A stretch of 64,000 nt of DNA from Bacteroidia bacterium (GTDB taxonomy: Bacteria > Bacteroidota > Bacteroidia > Flavobacteriales > Flavobacteriaceae), in the NCBI GenBank assembly GCA_030428705.1, contig JAUIDI010000004.1, positions 306,026 to 370,025 of the forward strand. The letters run 5' to 3'. The notes beneath the pieces are model-generated. The model was not told where the DNA came from. It made no database searches and saw only the letters and a program-made list of their open reading frames with translations. The number at the start of each line of letters is the position of its first letter. The stretch's first letter is position 1. This document shows positions 1-8,649 of the stretch, piece after piece. The position numbers and the translations under genes are program-made.

Positions 1-268
1 GGGCGAGTTCAAGGTTCATGGGTAAATCCAATTGCGTATTGTACAACAGCAAAGAGTTCTCTTCACTTACCTCAAGCGCATATCTCCCCTCGTTAAAAAC
101 AAACTTGGCCCGGCCCTTAAGGCAAAAATGGAATTGAATAAAGGAACTATCTATCTCTCTTGTAATCTTTTGTATTTCAGCACCATCGTTCTGAATTTTA
201 AGCACAAAGAACCCATCTTCGATAAGTATCTCGTCGAACGAACCTTCAGCGACATTTTTTTTGTTCAT
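1..268 (-). CDS. AraC-type transcriptional regulator, N-terminal part (cut by window edge)
   Basis: An open frame starts at the ATG whose complement lies at 266-268 and runs off the left edge for 89 codons. It begins MNKKNVAEGSFDEIL and continues with a beta-rich stretch (IQFHFCLKGRAKFVF, then LLLYNTQLDLP) that resembles the N-terminal cupin-like sensing domain of flavobacterial AraC-family regulators. The DNA-binding HTH half would lie outside the window. From general knowledge, such a gene is often found divergent from hemA in Flavobacteriaceae, so control of the haem genes is a reasonable inference. The assignment rests on the N-terminal domain and on position only, because the diagnostic HTH motifs are not visible. 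Confidence 0.7.
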   Translation of the reverse strand, partial: MNKKNVAEGSFDEILIEDGFFVLKIQNDGAEIQKITREIDSSFIQFHFCLKGRAKFVFNEGRYALEVSEENSLLLYNTQLDLPMNLELA

Positions 269-287
269 TTTTATACTTGTTATGTTC

Positions 288-316
288 TTTTTATTTAGAA
301 ACGTTCTAAATAAAAA
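288..316. promoter_or_regulatory. Perfect 13-bp inverted repeat between the AraC-type gene and hemA
   Basis: The arms TTTTTATTTAGAA (288-300) and TTCTAAATAAAAA (304-316) are exact reverse complements separated by ACG. The site lies 20 bp upstream of the regulator's start codon and about 155 bp upstream of hemA. It is a good operator candidate, possibly autoregulatory. The sequence AYGTTC also recurs at 282, 301 and 316. Confidence 0.5.
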
Positions 317-419
317 TGTTCCAAAGCCTAATATTTACTATAAATTTATCGATTTTTATATATACAATGTCGAAAATGGCCCTAAAAGTCATAATTCGAT
401 ACTTATTGTTCCTCTAGCG

Positions 420-451
420 TTGTTTTTATCGAATTCTTACGTTTATTTTTG
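420..451 (+). promoter_or_regulatory. Candidate hemA promoter (Bacteroidota type)
   Basis: TTG at 420-422 and TATTTTTG at 444-451 match the Bacteroidota -33 (TTG) and -7 (TAnnTTTG) elements with a 21-nt spacer. The -7 box ends 19 nt before the chosen hemA ATG at 471. The same geometry is seen upstream of sdhC in this window. The match supports the ATG at 471 over an upstream in-frame start. Confidence 0.45.
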
Positions 452-470
452 CCTTCGTTCGAAACTACAG

Positions 471-1727
471 ATGAAAGATTACCATATTTCGAAGCACAGT
501 TCGTTTTACACTATAGGTCTTAGTTATAAGAAGGCAGATGCCGAGGTCCGCGGTAAATTCAGTCTTGATGACGCTGGCATAGAAAACGCATTGGTTCAGG
601 CCAAAGCACAGGATATCGATGGGCTCTTAATCACATCGACATGTAACCGCACCGAATTGCACGGCTTTGCGCAGCATCCCTTCCAGTTGATCAAATTACT
701 TTGCGATAATACCCAGGGCACTATCGAAGAATTTCAAGAAGTGGCCTATGTGTACAAAAACAACGATGCCATTAATCATCTGTTCCGTGTGGGTACGGGT
801 CTTGATAGCCAAATTCTGGGCGATTTTGAAATAATCAGCCAGTTGCGTCAAAGTTTTAACCGTTCTAAAAAACATGACATTGCCAATCCGTTTATCGAGC
901 GGCTATGCAATTCGGTCATTCAGGCAAGCAAGCGAATCAAAAACGAGACGGAAATCTCATCGGGTGCCACTTCGGTCGCCTTTGCCTCGGTACAATACAT
1001 CTTGAAAAATGTTTCCGAAATCTCGGAAAAGAACATTTTACTGTTCGGTACGGGAAAAATCGGACGAAATACCTGTGAGAACCTAATCAAGCACACCAAG
1101 AATCCGCATATAACCTTAATCAACCGAACCAAGGACAAGGCCGAAAAAATTGCTGGAAAATTCAATCTTACGGTAAAAAATTTCGGTGATCTTCAGACCG
1201 AGATACGCTCGGCCGATGTACTCATCGTTGCAACAGGGGCACAAACACCAACGATTTCAAAAGAATTGATCCATACCAAAAAACCGCTACTCATATTGGA
1301 TTTATCGGTGCCGAAAAATGTTTCCGATGACATAATGGGCCTGGACCATGTTACCGTTGTCCATCTCGACCATTTATCACAGATTACCGATGAGACCTTG
1401 GAACGCCGAAAACAGTCCATCCCCCATGCAGAAACGATTATCGAAGAAATAAAAAGCGATTTCCTTCAATGGTTGGAGACCAGAAAATTCGCTCCGATCA
1501 TAAAGGCCCTTAAAAAGAAATTAAAGACGCTGAAGGATGAAGAACTGGACTACCAGTCAAAAAGAAATTCAAACTTCGACCCCGAACAGGCAGATGTCGT
1601 CTCGAACCGTATCATCCAAAAAATCACCAAACAATTCGCCAACCACTTGAAAGATACCTCGACCGATGCCGATGACAGTCTCGAACTCATACAAAAAGTC
1701 TTTCAACTCGAAGTGAATTCGCAATGA
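471..1727 (+). CDS. hemA: Glutamyl-tRNA reductase HemA
   Basis: This enzyme reduces glutamyl-tRNA(Glu) to glutamate-1-semialdehyde with NADPH, the first committed step of C5-pathway tetrapyrrole synthesis in the cytoplasm. The 418-residue length fits the family. The catalytic cysteine is C58 in STCNRTEL. The NADPH-binding Rossmann motif GTGKIGRNTCEN lies near residue 200, and a helical dimerisation region follows (ALKKKLKTLKDEELDYQSKR). The frame is open upstream to 261, but those 70 extra residues look like translated promoter DNA, so I start at 471, 20 nt after a -7 box. The stop overlaps the hemCD start by ATGA, indicating translational coupling. Confidence 0.96.
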   Translation: MKDYHISKHSSFYTIGLSYKKADAEVRGKFSLDDAGIENALVQAKAQDIDGLLITSTCNRTELHGFAQHPFQLIKLLCDNTQGTIEEFQEVAYVYKNNDAINHLFRVGTGLDSQILGDFEIISQLRQSFNRSKKHDIANPFIERLCNSVIQASKRIKNETEISSGATSVAFASVQYILKNVSEISEKNILLFGTGKIGRNTCENLIKHTKNPHITLINRTKDKAEKIAGKFNLTVKNFGDLQTEIRSADVLIVATGAQTPTISKELIHTKKPLLILDLSVPKNVSDDIMGLDHVTVVHLDHLSQITDETLERRKQSIPHAETIIEEIKSDFLQWLETRKFAPIIKALKKKLKTLKDEELDYQSKRNSNFDPEQADVVSNRIIQKITKQFANHLKDTSTDADDSLELIQKVFQLEVNSQ

Positions 1728-3301
1728 GCAAGGTTATGCGCATTGGTACCCGCGATAGCGAATTGGCACTATGGCAGGCGAATACGGTAAAATCCAAATT
1801 AGAGGCGTTGGGCCATCAGACAGAATTGGTACCCGTTAAATCGACAGGAGACCTGGTATTGGACAAGCCACTTTATGAACTTGGAATTACAGGGATTTTT
1901 ACCAAGACCTTGGATATTGCCCTATTGGAAGGAACGATCGACATTGCCGTGCATTCCCTAAAGGACGTGCCGACCGTTCTTCCAAAAGGTATCGTTCAGG
2001 CCGCTGTTCTGGAACGGGGAAATTATTACGATATACTCGCCTATAAGCATAATCAGGAATTTTTGGCGCAACGGGAAGCTACCATTGCCACCGGAAGCCT
2101 CCGCAGAAAGGCACAATGGCTTAATCGCTATCCGACACACACTGTGGTCGATTTAAGGGGAAACGTAAATAGCCGAATCGAAAAACTGGCCGAGAACGAT
2201 TGGAACGGGGCCATTTTCGCCGCGGCCGGGCTTCAACGTATCGGCATCGAACCTGAAAACACCATCGGCCTTACCTGGATGATTCCCGCGCCAGGCCAAG
2301 GAACGGTCATGGTCGTTGCCTTGGAAAAAGACAAGGGAACATTGGAAATATGTGCCGCTTTGAACCATAAGGAAACCGAAATCTGCACTACGGTAGAGCG
2401 TAGGTTTTTAAACATTCTTGAGGGCGGATGTACCGCACCAATAGGCGCATTGGCCACTATCGAAGATGGAGAAATAACCCTTAACGGCGTGTTGCTCAGC
2501 AAGGACGGTAAAAAGAAATTAGAGGTTGCCAAAACAATGGCCTTGGAAAAATCGGATGATTTGGCCCAAATCTGTGCGGAAAGCATTTTGAGCCGTGGAG
2601 GACGAAGGTTAATGAAAGACCTGCAAGCACCGAACATGGTCCCCGTTATCTTTTCCACGAAAAAATTGACCGCCGATCAACTGCAATTATTCAATGCCAA
2701 TACTCGCGTAGCTTCCGAAGATTTTATAAAAACCAGCCCTTCAAGGATTGCTCCCGCCCTATTAAAGTCGCCTATCGAAAATGTGATCATCACAAGCCAA
2801 AATGCGGTGGAGTCCTTATTAAAAAATAGTGCGGCGAATTCCTTAAAGTTCAAGAATATCTATTGTGTCGGGCGACGAACCAAGCGTTTGATCGAATCAC
2901 GTATCGGTCCGGTAAAACATGCTGCAGGCAATGCCAAAAAATTGGCGGAATACCTTGTGGAATTTATGGAAGGGGTCGAAGCGACTTATTTCTGCAGTAA
3001 TCGTAGATTGGATGAACTACCCGATATTTTGGAAAAAAACAATATAACGCTTAACGAAGTGGAAGCCTATAGCACCAAGCTTGTTCCTACAAAAATTCCG
3101 GATGAAGTAAAGGCAGTATTGTTCTTTAGTCCTACGGGAATAGAAAGTTACCTCATCAATAATAAACCCGATGTAACGGCCTATTGTATCGGAGAAACCA
3201 CCGCCGCAGCTGCGAGAAAGTACTTTAAGAAAGTTCAGGTCGCCAAGATTCCTACGGTTGAAAGTGTAATCGATTTGGTGAATATGGATTATGGTGAATA
3301 G
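1724..3301 (+). CDS. hemC: Fused porphobilinogen deaminase / uroporphyrinogen-III synthase (HemC-HemD)
   Basis: Residues 1-300 are porphobilinogen deaminase, which joins four porphobilinogens into hydroxymethylbilane. They open with RIGTRDSELALWQAN, contain TGSLRRKAQ, and carry the dipyrromethane-cofactor cysteine C236 in ILEGGCTAPIGA. Residues from about 303 to 525 form a weakly conserved HemD-like domain (VIFSTKKLT, then IITSQNAVESLL, FFSPTGIESYL and YCIGETTAAAA), which would close and isomerise the ring. One polypeptide doing both steps would let the unstable intermediate pass directly. Length (525 aa) equals the sum of the two enzymes. The start overlaps the hemA stop. The fusion is known in Bacteroidota. 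The HemD half is assigned from pattern and position. Confidence 0.93.
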   Translation: MSKVMRIGTRDSELALWQANTVKSKLEALGHQTELVPVKSTGDLVLDKPLYELGITGIFTKTLDIALLEGTIDIAVHSLKDVPTVLPKGIVQAAVLERGNYYDILAYKHNQEFLAQREATIATGSLRRKAQWLNRYPTHTVVDLRGNVNSRIEKLAENDWNGAIFAAAGLQRIGIEPENTIGLTWMIPAPGQGTVMVVALEKDKGTLEICAALNHKETEICTTVERRFLNILEGGCTAPIGALATIEDGEITLNGVLLSKDGKKKLEVAKTMALEKSDDLAQICAESILSRGGRRLMKDLQAPNMVPVIFSTKKLTADQLQLFNANTRVASEDFIKTSPSRIAPALLKSPIENVIITSQNAVESLLKNSAANSLKFKNIYCVGRRTKRLIESRIGPVKHAAGNAKKLAEYLVEFMEGVEATYFCSNRRLDELPDILEKNNITLNEVEAYSTKLVPTKIPDEVKAVLFFSPTGIESYLINNKPDVTAYCIGETTAAAARKYFKKVQVAKIPTVESVIDLVNMDYGE

Positions 3302-3322
3302 CCGTTGGCCGTTAGCTGTTGG
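3301..3322 (+). repeat. Left inverted repeat flanking the four-helix-bundle gene
   Basis: GCCGTTGGCCGTTAGCTGTTGG starts on the last base of the hemCD stop codon. It matches the reverse complement of 3704-3725 at 17 of 22 positions by eye. The pair brackets the small gene at 3344-3700 and is built from GCC/TTGG units. Confidence 0.6.
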
Positions 3323-3343
3323 AGTTTGGTTGAAAAATAAAAT

Positions 3344-3700
3344 ATGAGGGATTTTAGAAAACTTGATATTTGGAAGAACGGTATTCAAATCGTTAAAGAG
3401 ATTTATGAGTTGTCCGATAAATTACCTTCAAACGAAAAGTTCGGGTTGCGAAGCCAAATTACAAGGGCGGCTGTTTCTGTTCCGTCAAATATCGCCGAAG
3501 GATGTAGCAGGAATAGTGAAATCGAGTTCAAGCGGTTTTTGGAAATTGCCATCGGCTCACTTTTTGAAATAGAAACACAATTAATAATAACCAAAGAATT
3601 AGGCTTTATTTCAAAAGAGGATTTAAAAAACCTATTTAAGCTTCTCGATAAAGAAGCAAAAATGATCAATAGCCTGATCAATAAAATAAAATACAGCTAA
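3344..3700 (+). CDS. Four-helix-bundle protein (23S rRNA intervening-sequence / Avd-like family)
   Basis: This 118-residue protein shows the family hallmarks: FRKLDIWKNGIQIVKEIYEL at the N-terminus, LRSQITRAAVSVPSNIAEG in the middle, and EFKRFLEIAIGSLFEIETQL followed by two more amphipathic helices. Relatives are encoded in intervening sequences of 23S rRNA genes and stand alone in many Bacteroidota genomes. The accessory protein Avd of diversity-generating retroelements shares the fold. The molecular role is unknown. It sits between hemCD and hemE, flanked on both sides by 22-bp imperfect inverted repeats, which suggests that it was inserted as a unit. No reverse transcriptase is nearby, so nothing supports a retroelement. 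Confidence 0.9.
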   Translation: MRDFRKLDIWKNGIQIVKEIYELSDKLPSNEKFGLRSQITRAAVSVPSNIAEGCSRNSEIEFKRFLEIAIGSLFEIETQLIITKELGFISKEDLKNLFKLLDKEAKMINSLINKIKYS

Positions 3701-3703
3701 CAC

Positions 3704-3742
3704 CCAATAGCCAGCAGCCAAAGGCCAATCACCAATAGCCAA
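3704..3742 (-). repeat. Right inverted repeat flanking the four-helix-bundle gene
   Basis: The reverse complement of 3704-3725 (GCCTTTGGCTGCTGGCTATTGG) aligns with the left repeat at 17 of 22 positions. A further related copy (reverse complement TTGGCTATTGG) follows to 3742, two bases before the hemE start codon, so the right side holds about one and a half units. Confidence 0.6.
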
Positions 3743-3744
3743 AT

Positions 3745-4770
3745 ATGATCAAAAACGACTTATTCCTTAGGGCCCTGAAAGGCGAAACCGTAGACCGACC
3801 ACCTGTATGGATGATGCGCCAGGCGGGCCGTTATCTTCCCGAGTTCATGAAAATCAGGGAGCAATACGATTTCTTTACCCGTTGCCAAACGCCTGAACTG
3901 GCCTCCGAGATTACGGTACAGCCTATCCGTCGATTCGGTATGGATGCGGCCATATTGTTTTCCGATATCCTGGTCATCCCACAGGCAATGAACATCGAGG
4001 TACAGATGAAGCCGAATTTCGGCCCCTACCTGCCCAACCCGATTCGCTCGAAAAAAGATTTGGACTCCGTCATCGTTCCCGATATAGACGATTCGCTCGA
4101 TTATGTAATGCAGGCCATTAAGGCCACTAAGGAAAAGTTGAACGATGAGGTTCCGTTGATAGGTTTTGCCGGTTCCCCGTGGACGATTCTATGCTATTGC
4201 GTACAAGGGCAGGGCAGCAAGACTTTTGACAGGGCCAAAGAACTGTGTTTTACGCAACCTGTCGTTGCCCACGAACTGTTACAAAAAATCACGGACACGA
4301 CTATCGCCTATTTAAAGGCCAAGGTCAAAGCAGGCGTAAACGCCATACAGGTCTTCGATTCGTGGGGGGGCATGCTTTCCCCAGTAGATTATCAAGAGTT
4401 TTCATTTCAATATATCCAACAAATCATCGATGCGCTAAAAGATGAAACTCCCGTAATCGTCTTCGGAAAAGGCTGTTGGTTCGCTTTGGGCGAGATGTCC
4501 CGATCGGGGGCTTCCGCTCTCGGCATCGATTGGACCTGTTCCGCGCGAAATGCCCGTTATCTCACCGGTGGAAAGATTACGCTTCAAGGCAATTTTGACC
4601 CGGCACGGTTACTTTCGCCTCCAACGGAAATCAAAAAGATGGTGGTACAGATGATCAACGAGTTCGGTAAGGATAATTATGTTGTCAATCTCGGGCATGG
4701 TATTCTACCGAACGTACCCCTTGAAAATGCAAAAGCCTTTATCGATGCGGTAAAGGAATACACCCCGTAA
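3745..4770 (+). CDS. hemE: Uroporphyrinogen decarboxylase HemE
   Basis: HemE removes four carboxyl groups from uroporphyrinogen III to give coproporphyrinogen III in the cytoplasm. The N-terminal signature [17 protein letters not shown] is intact, as are [22 protein letters not shown] and the C-terminal [12 protein letters not shown]. At 341 residues it is of normal length. It follows the repeat-flanked four-helix-bundle gene and would once have followed hemCD directly. A short CCCC-AAA-GGGG hairpin lies just after the stop without a T-run, so it probably does not end transcription. Confidence 0.96.
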   Translation: MIKNDLFLRALKGETVDRPPVWMMRQAGRYLPEFMKIREQYDFFTRCQTPELASEITVQPIRRFGMDAAILFSDILVIPQAMNIEVQMKPNFGPYLPNPIRSKKDLDSVIVPDIDDSLDYVMQAIKATKEKLNDEVPLIGFAGSPWTILCYCVQGQGSKTFDRAKELCFTQPVVAHELLQKITDTTIAYLKAKVKAGVNAIQVFDSWGGMLSPVDYQEFSFQYIQQIIDALKDETPVIVFGKGCWFALGEMSRSGASALGIDWTCSARNARYLTGGKITLQGNFDPARLLSPPTEIKKMVVQMINEFGKDNYVVNLGHGILPNVPLENAKAFIDAVKEYTP

Positions 4771-4813
4771 CCCCAAAGGGGGAATCAAAGCTTGCCCAGC
4801 AATCTGAGAACGT

Positions 4814-5344
4814 ATGTTAATCGAGTTTGAAGAATATCTAATTGACCCTATCCACGAAAAATATGCTTGGCGTATCTGCGATTTCGTTGTCTCGAATGCT
4901 GAGCGATTGAAACGCTTCTTTCCCAAAACCCTTGAACAAAATCTAACTCCCGACCTGTCGAAATATTTCGTCGAGAAAAAGCTAAAACAATTCAAAAGCC
5001 TAGAAGAATTCCTTTTTGTGCTGAAGGAAAAAGAAAACCGCACCGTAATCGGATTGGTCTATATCAAAAAAATCGATTGGGAAACTAAGGAGGCCGAACT
5101 TGCCTACTGTATCGGTTATCAATATGAGGGTAAAGGGTATATGACCAGGGCGGTACAATTTCTAACCGATTATGCCCTAACGGAATTAAGCCTCAAAACC
5201 TTGAAAATAATCGTCCATAAATCTAATTTGGCAAGTATTAAAGTTGCGGAAAAATGTGGGTATCTTTGGAAAAGAACACTACCCAACGAACATAAGCCCC
5301 CGAATGAGAATCCTTTGGATATGGAACTATACGTACGCACATGA
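4814..5344 (+). CDS. GNAT-family N-acetyltransferase (RimJ/RimL type)
   Basis: The 176-residue protein has the GNAT layout: strand-rich core with VIGLVYIKKIDWETKEAELAYCIG, the acetyl-CoA loop YEGKGYMTRAVQFLTDYA, and the C-terminal signature LKIIVHKSNLASIKVAEKCGY. RimJ/RimL-type enzymes acetylate N-termini of ribosomal proteins or other amines, but the substrate here is unknown. Its last codons overlap the hemF start by ATGA (5341-5344), so the two are probably translated together. No known link to haem synthesis exists for this family, and its presence may simply reflect operon accretion. Confidence 0.88.
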   Translation: MLIEFEEYLIDPIHEKYAWRICDFVVSNAERLKRFFPKTLEQNLTPDLSKYFVEKKLKQFKSLEEFLFVLKEKENRTVIGLVYIKKIDWETKEAELAYCIGYQYEGKGYMTRAVQFLTDYALTELSLKTLKIIVHKSNLASIKVAEKCGYLWKRTLPNEHKPPNENPLDMELYVRT

Positions 5345-6243
5345 AAGACCGGTTCTACGCTTACATTCAAAAGTTGCAGGACGGCATTACCTCAAAACTT
5401 GAGGAAGTCGATGGTATTGCCCAATTTCAAGAAGATATTTGGAAACGCCCGGAAGGTGGAGGTGGTAGAACACGTGTCATCGAAAACGGCAACGTATTTG
5501 AAAAAGGCGGGGTCAATATTTCAGCGGTACATGGGGCGCTTCCCGAAAGTATGCAAAAGTATTTTGGGGTCAAAGATGCCGATTTCTTTGCCTGTGGGTT
5601 GAGTTTGGTACTTCATCCGAAAAGCCCAATGGTAGCTACGGTCCATGCGAATTGGCGTTATTTTGAAATGTATGACAAGACAGGGAATATCATTGATCAA
5701 TGGTTCGGTGGTGGTCAGGATCTAACCCCCTATTATCTTTTTGATGAAGATGCCGTACATTTTCATTCCGTTTGCAAAAAAGCTTGTGATGCCCATAACC
5801 CTGATTTTTATCCTGTTTATAAAAAGAAATGCGACGCTTATTTTTTCAATGCACATCGAAACGAAGCACGGGGAATAGGCGGGTTGTTTTTTGACTACTG
5901 CAAAGAAACCGAGGAAATGTCGATGGAGAATTGGTATGATTTCGTGACCGAAGTCGGCAACAGCTTTTTGGAAGCTTATGTTCCAATAGTGGAAAAGCGA
6001 AAAGACTTGCCCTATTCCAATGAAAACCGTGATTGGCAGGAAATTCGTCGAGGCCGTTATGTGGAGTTCAATTTGGTACATGACAAAGGTACTTTGTTCG
6101 GCCTGAAGACCAATGGGCGCATCGAGAGTATCTTGATGAGCCTTCCGCCCCGCGTACAATGGCGTTATGACCACAATCCTGAAAAAGGAAGTGAAGAGGC
6201 ACGTTTGATAGAAGTTCTGCAAAAACCAAGAAAATGGGTCTGA
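5341..6243 (+). CDS. hemF: Oxygen-dependent coproporphyrinogen-III oxidase HemF
   Basis: HemF oxidatively decarboxylates coproporphyrinogen III to protoporphyrinogen IX using molecular oxygen. Family motifs are present: GGGGRTRVIENGNVFEKGG near residues 40-58, FGGGQDLTPYYLF near 120, and the C-terminal block RRGRYVEFNLVHDKG followed by SLPPRVQWRY. The 300-residue length is standard. The choice of this enzyme over radical-SAM HemN points to aerobic life. It overlaps both the acetyltransferase upstream (4 bp) and the DUF4421 gene downstream (10 bp). Confidence 0.96.
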   Translation: MKDRFYAYIQKLQDGITSKLEEVDGIAQFQEDIWKRPEGGGGRTRVIENGNVFEKGGVNISAVHGALPESMQKYFGVKDADFFACGLSLVLHPKSPMVATVHANWRYFEMYDKTGNIIDQWFGGGQDLTPYYLFDEDAVHFHSVCKKACDAHNPDFYPVYKKKCDAYFFNAHRNEARGIGGLFFDYCKETEEMSMENWYDFVTEVGNSFLEAYVPIVEKRKDLPYSNENRDWQEIRRGRYVEFNLVHDKGTLFGLKTNGRIESILMSLPPRVQWRYDHNPEKGSEEARLIEVLQKPRKWV

Positions 6244-7178
6244 AAAACATCTTGTCCTGTATTTTTTTATTGTACGGCCTTAGCTGCCTCCCACAGGATG
6301 TAGAAGATTACGTTCGAACGTTTCCGGAAAAAATAACGGCAAGGATCGGTCTCACGAACACCTCAAACAGTTTTGAGCTTACAGATATCGAGACCGGACA
6401 AATCCTAGATGTCGTTCCGAACGATAAAACCTATCTGGGTCTTTCGTTATTGTTCAGGTCGATCGAGGTCGATCTCGGCTATGCCCCGAATTTTTTTTCG
6501 GAAAATCGGGACAACAAAGGCTCTAAACTCTTCACATTGAACTTTCGCATGTTTTTGGGACAATGGATGCAAACTTTGGATTTCTACAATCAAAAAGGAT
6601 TTTTTGCCTCGATAGAAAATGAAAACATACCCCTGCCAGAGTTGGGCACTTTGAAAATCGGAGGTTCCACCAGTTATATATTCAATAAAAGATTTTCGTT
6701 CAGGGCCGTAGGTTTTCAAAATGAATGGCAAAAGAAAAGTGCCGGAAGTTTCATTCCGAGCTTTACTTTTTATTACACACGGTTTCGTCTCGAAGAAACC
6801 GATTCGCAAAGCAACGACCATTCGTATGACATTGCCGTCGGACCCGGCTACTATTACAATTTGGTTATCGGCAGGCACTTTCTTATAGGGGCCGGGGGCA
6901 CTTTGGGCGTGGGTGCCAATTTTACCCGCTCGGAAGGAGAAACGACTTCGTCGGCATTGTACCAGGTCGTTCTTCGCACAGCGATCGGCTATAACTCCGA
7001 GCATTTTTTTATGGGAATAAACCTCAATGCCCAGGTATTGGACCATAATGACGAAGCGACTGCGAGATTGGCCGATTTCATCTCTTTTGGGGAATTTTAT
7101 CTCGGATATCGGTTCAATGCCCCGAAAAAGTGGGTTCAAAAAGCCGATGATTTCAACAAAAAATATGGCCTTGATTGA
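6234..7178 (+). CDS. DUF4421-like outer-membrane beta-barrel protein
   Basis: The 314-residue protein starts with a short signal peptide ([16 protein letters not shown]) followed by a beta-rich domain with alternating aromatic strands such as [33 protein letters not shown] and [12 protein letters not shown]. This resembles DUF4421, a Bacteroidota family of predicted outer-membrane beta-barrels with unknown function. The start codon lies 10 bp inside hemF, so it is a late member of the hem operon. The family call is from recognition of its strand pattern and is moderately certain. Confidence 0.7.
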   Translation: MGLKNILSCIFLLYGLSCLPQDVEDYVRTFPEKITARIGLTNTSNSFELTDIETGQILDVVPNDKTYLGLSLLFRSIEVDLGYAPNFFSENRDNKGSKLFTLNFRMFLGQWMQTLDFYNQKGFFASIENENIPLPELGTLKIGGSTSYIFNKRFSFRAVGFQNEWQKKSAGSFIPSFTFYYTRFRLEETDSQSNDHSYDIAVGPGYYYNLVIGRHFLIGAGGTLGVGANFTRSEGETTSSALYQVVLRTAIGYNSEHFFMGINLNAQVLDHNDEATARLADFISFGEFYLGYRFNAPKKWVQKADDFNKKYGLD

Positions 7179-7783
7179 AAAACACTTTTAAAATAGCCAC
7201 ACTGATCATTTTGTTATTTGTTTTTGGATGTACTTCCAAAAAATCAAAAAGCGATCTCGACATTGCCTTTACCCAAGACACCCTAAAGGTCGGTTATACC
7301 TATTGGTGGCCTGAATCAGGACCCTTTATCAGCGAATGTAGCGATGAACTTTCACTGGTCTTTATCGGGTCGATCAAGGCCTTGAAAGAACCCAACGATA
7401 ATCCCGGTCCGTTATATACTTCGCAAGAAGGAATTATCGAAATTGACAGGGTATTTAAAATCAAAGCATTGGGCGAGAATACGTATGCCAATCAAAAGTT
7501 CTTTGTTACCGATTGTTTTGATGGCCTAGAATTAAAAGTAAACGATCACGTCTTGGTCTTTTGTTATGATTACGAAGGTGATTATAGTATTCCCGGAGGC
7601 AAATCCATATTGAAAGTTTCGTCGTTAGACGACCCTTTGGTCCAATCAATAAGGAAATACATTGATTTAGATGAAAATCCCTTGGAACTAAAAGATGATA
7701 TGGCACTTTGGGAAAAACAGAGACTTGACAAACAATTGGAGCACTTTATTGCATGTTGGGAAGATCGCTATGATGCGGAATAG
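7175..7783 (+). CDS. Hypothetical lipoprotein, possibly TIMP/OB-fold-like
   Basis: This 202-residue protein begins with a clear type-II signal ([13 protein letters not shown], lipid-modified cysteine C19). The start codon is TTG and overlaps the preceding stop as TTGA. A cysteine follows in [17 protein letters not shown], and the beta-rich body reads [24 protein letters not shown] and [14 protein letters not shown]. That order (N-terminal Cys, export-related strands, second Cys) recalls the netrin/TIMP-like OB-fold, but I cannot assign a function. It is likely anchored in a membrane facing the periplasm. Confidence 0.72.
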   Translation: MKNTFKIATLIILLFVFGCTSKKSKSDLDIAFTQDTLKVGYTYWWPESGPFISECSDELSLVFIGSIKALKEPNDNPGPLYTSQEGIIEIDRVFKIKALGENTYANQKFFVTDCFDGLELKVNDHVLVFCYDYEGDYSIPGGKSILKVSSLDDPLVQSIRKYIDLDENPLELKDDMALWEKQRLDKQLEHFIACWEDRYDAE

Positions 7784-7843
7784 TTCAGGGGATACTCAAA
7801 ACCTTATAAGGAAAACTTAACTTTGTACTCGATTAGATAACGA

Positions 7844-8632
7844 ATGACATTGACCTTATTTCAGATTGACGCCTTTGCCGATACCGTTTTTACCGGTAAC
7901 CCTGCGGCCGTATGCATTCTTGACAATTGGTTGGACGATAAGATCATGCAGGGCATCGCCATGGAAAACAATTTGGCCGAAACCGCTTTTACCGTTAAGA
8001 AAGGAGCAATATACGAGCTAAGATGGTTCACTCCAGAGATCGAGGTTGACCTATGTGGCCACGCCACTTTGGCTACCGCCTATGTGCTTTTTGAGCATTA
8101 CGAGCCGACTGCAAGATCAATCGAGTTTTATTCGCCAAGAAGTGGAAAACTTGTTGTTGATAAAGGTGATGATGGTTTTATGGTTATGGATTTTCCAAGG
8201 GACAATACCGAAGAAGTTGGGGAAAACCAAACCATAAACAAGGCCATAGGAACCCCTGCGATTAAAACGATTAAAGGCAAGACCGATTATTTACTTATTT
8301 ATGATTCGCAAGAACAAATAGAGCGTATTTCTCCAAATTTTCATCTTTTGAATCAATTGGATTGTCGGGGCGTCATCGTTTCGGCCCCGGGGAACGATGT
8401 CGATTTTGTATCACGGTTTTTTGCTCCGCAATGTGGTATTCCCGAAGATCCTGTGACGGGATCGGCACATACCACCATGACGCCCTATTGGTCAAAAGTT
8501 TTGGGTAAAACTAAATTAACGGCCAAACAGCTATCTTCGAGGGGTGGCTATCTTCGTTGTGAAAATCTAGGCGAAAGAATAAAAATATCGGGGAAAGCCG
8601 TTTCCTATTTGAAAGGCGAAATCGAATTCTGA
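7844..8632 (+). CDS. PhzF-family isomerase/epimerase
   Basis: The protein (262 aa) carries the PhzF fold signatures: FQIDAFADTVFTGNPAAVC at the N-terminus, the catalytic glutamate in NNLAETAFTV, LCGHATLATAYVLF, and PEDPVTGSAHTTMTPYW in the second half-domain. The founding member isomerises a phenazine precursor, but most relatives are of unknown substrate and there are no phenazine genes here. It lies between the hem lipoprotein and hemB on the same strand with a 60-bp gap before it and 17 bp after, so it may be co-transcribed with hemB. Confidence 0.9.
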   Translation: MTLTLFQIDAFADTVFTGNPAAVCILDNWLDDKIMQGIAMENNLAETAFTVKKGAIYELRWFTPEIEVDLCGHATLATAYVLFEHYEPTARSIEFYSPRSGKLVVDKGDDGFMVMDFPRDNTEEVGENQTINKAIGTPAIKTIKGKTDYLLIYDSQEQIERISPNFHLLNQLDCRGVIVSAPGNDVDFVSRFFAPQCGIPEDPVTGSAHTTMTPYWSKVLGKTKLTAKQLSSRGGYLRCENLGERIKISGKAVSYLKGEIEF

Positions 8633-8649
8633 TCAGAAACAAAATAATT

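Noticed and set aside
32..298. Rightward 88-codon open frame at the left edge
   Set aside because: It is antisense to a convincing AraC-type N-terminus and its product is low-complexity and cysteine/phenylalanine-rich without family features.
261..470. N-terminal 70-residue extension of HemA
   Set aside because: It would translate through the palindrome and a promoter-like region. Family members start at the MKDYHISKHSSFYTIGLSY region.
3344..3700. Diversity-generating retroelement accessory gene
   Set aside because: The fold is shared with Avd, but no reverse transcriptase, template repeat or variable repeat is present nearby.
4771..4781. CCCC-AAA-GGGG hairpin after hemE as a terminator
   Set aside because: The stem is only 4 bp and no T-run follows.
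7175..7783. TIMP-like inhibitor function for the lipoprotein
   Set aside because: Only a vague similarity in cysteine and strand order was seen, so this is left as a remark.
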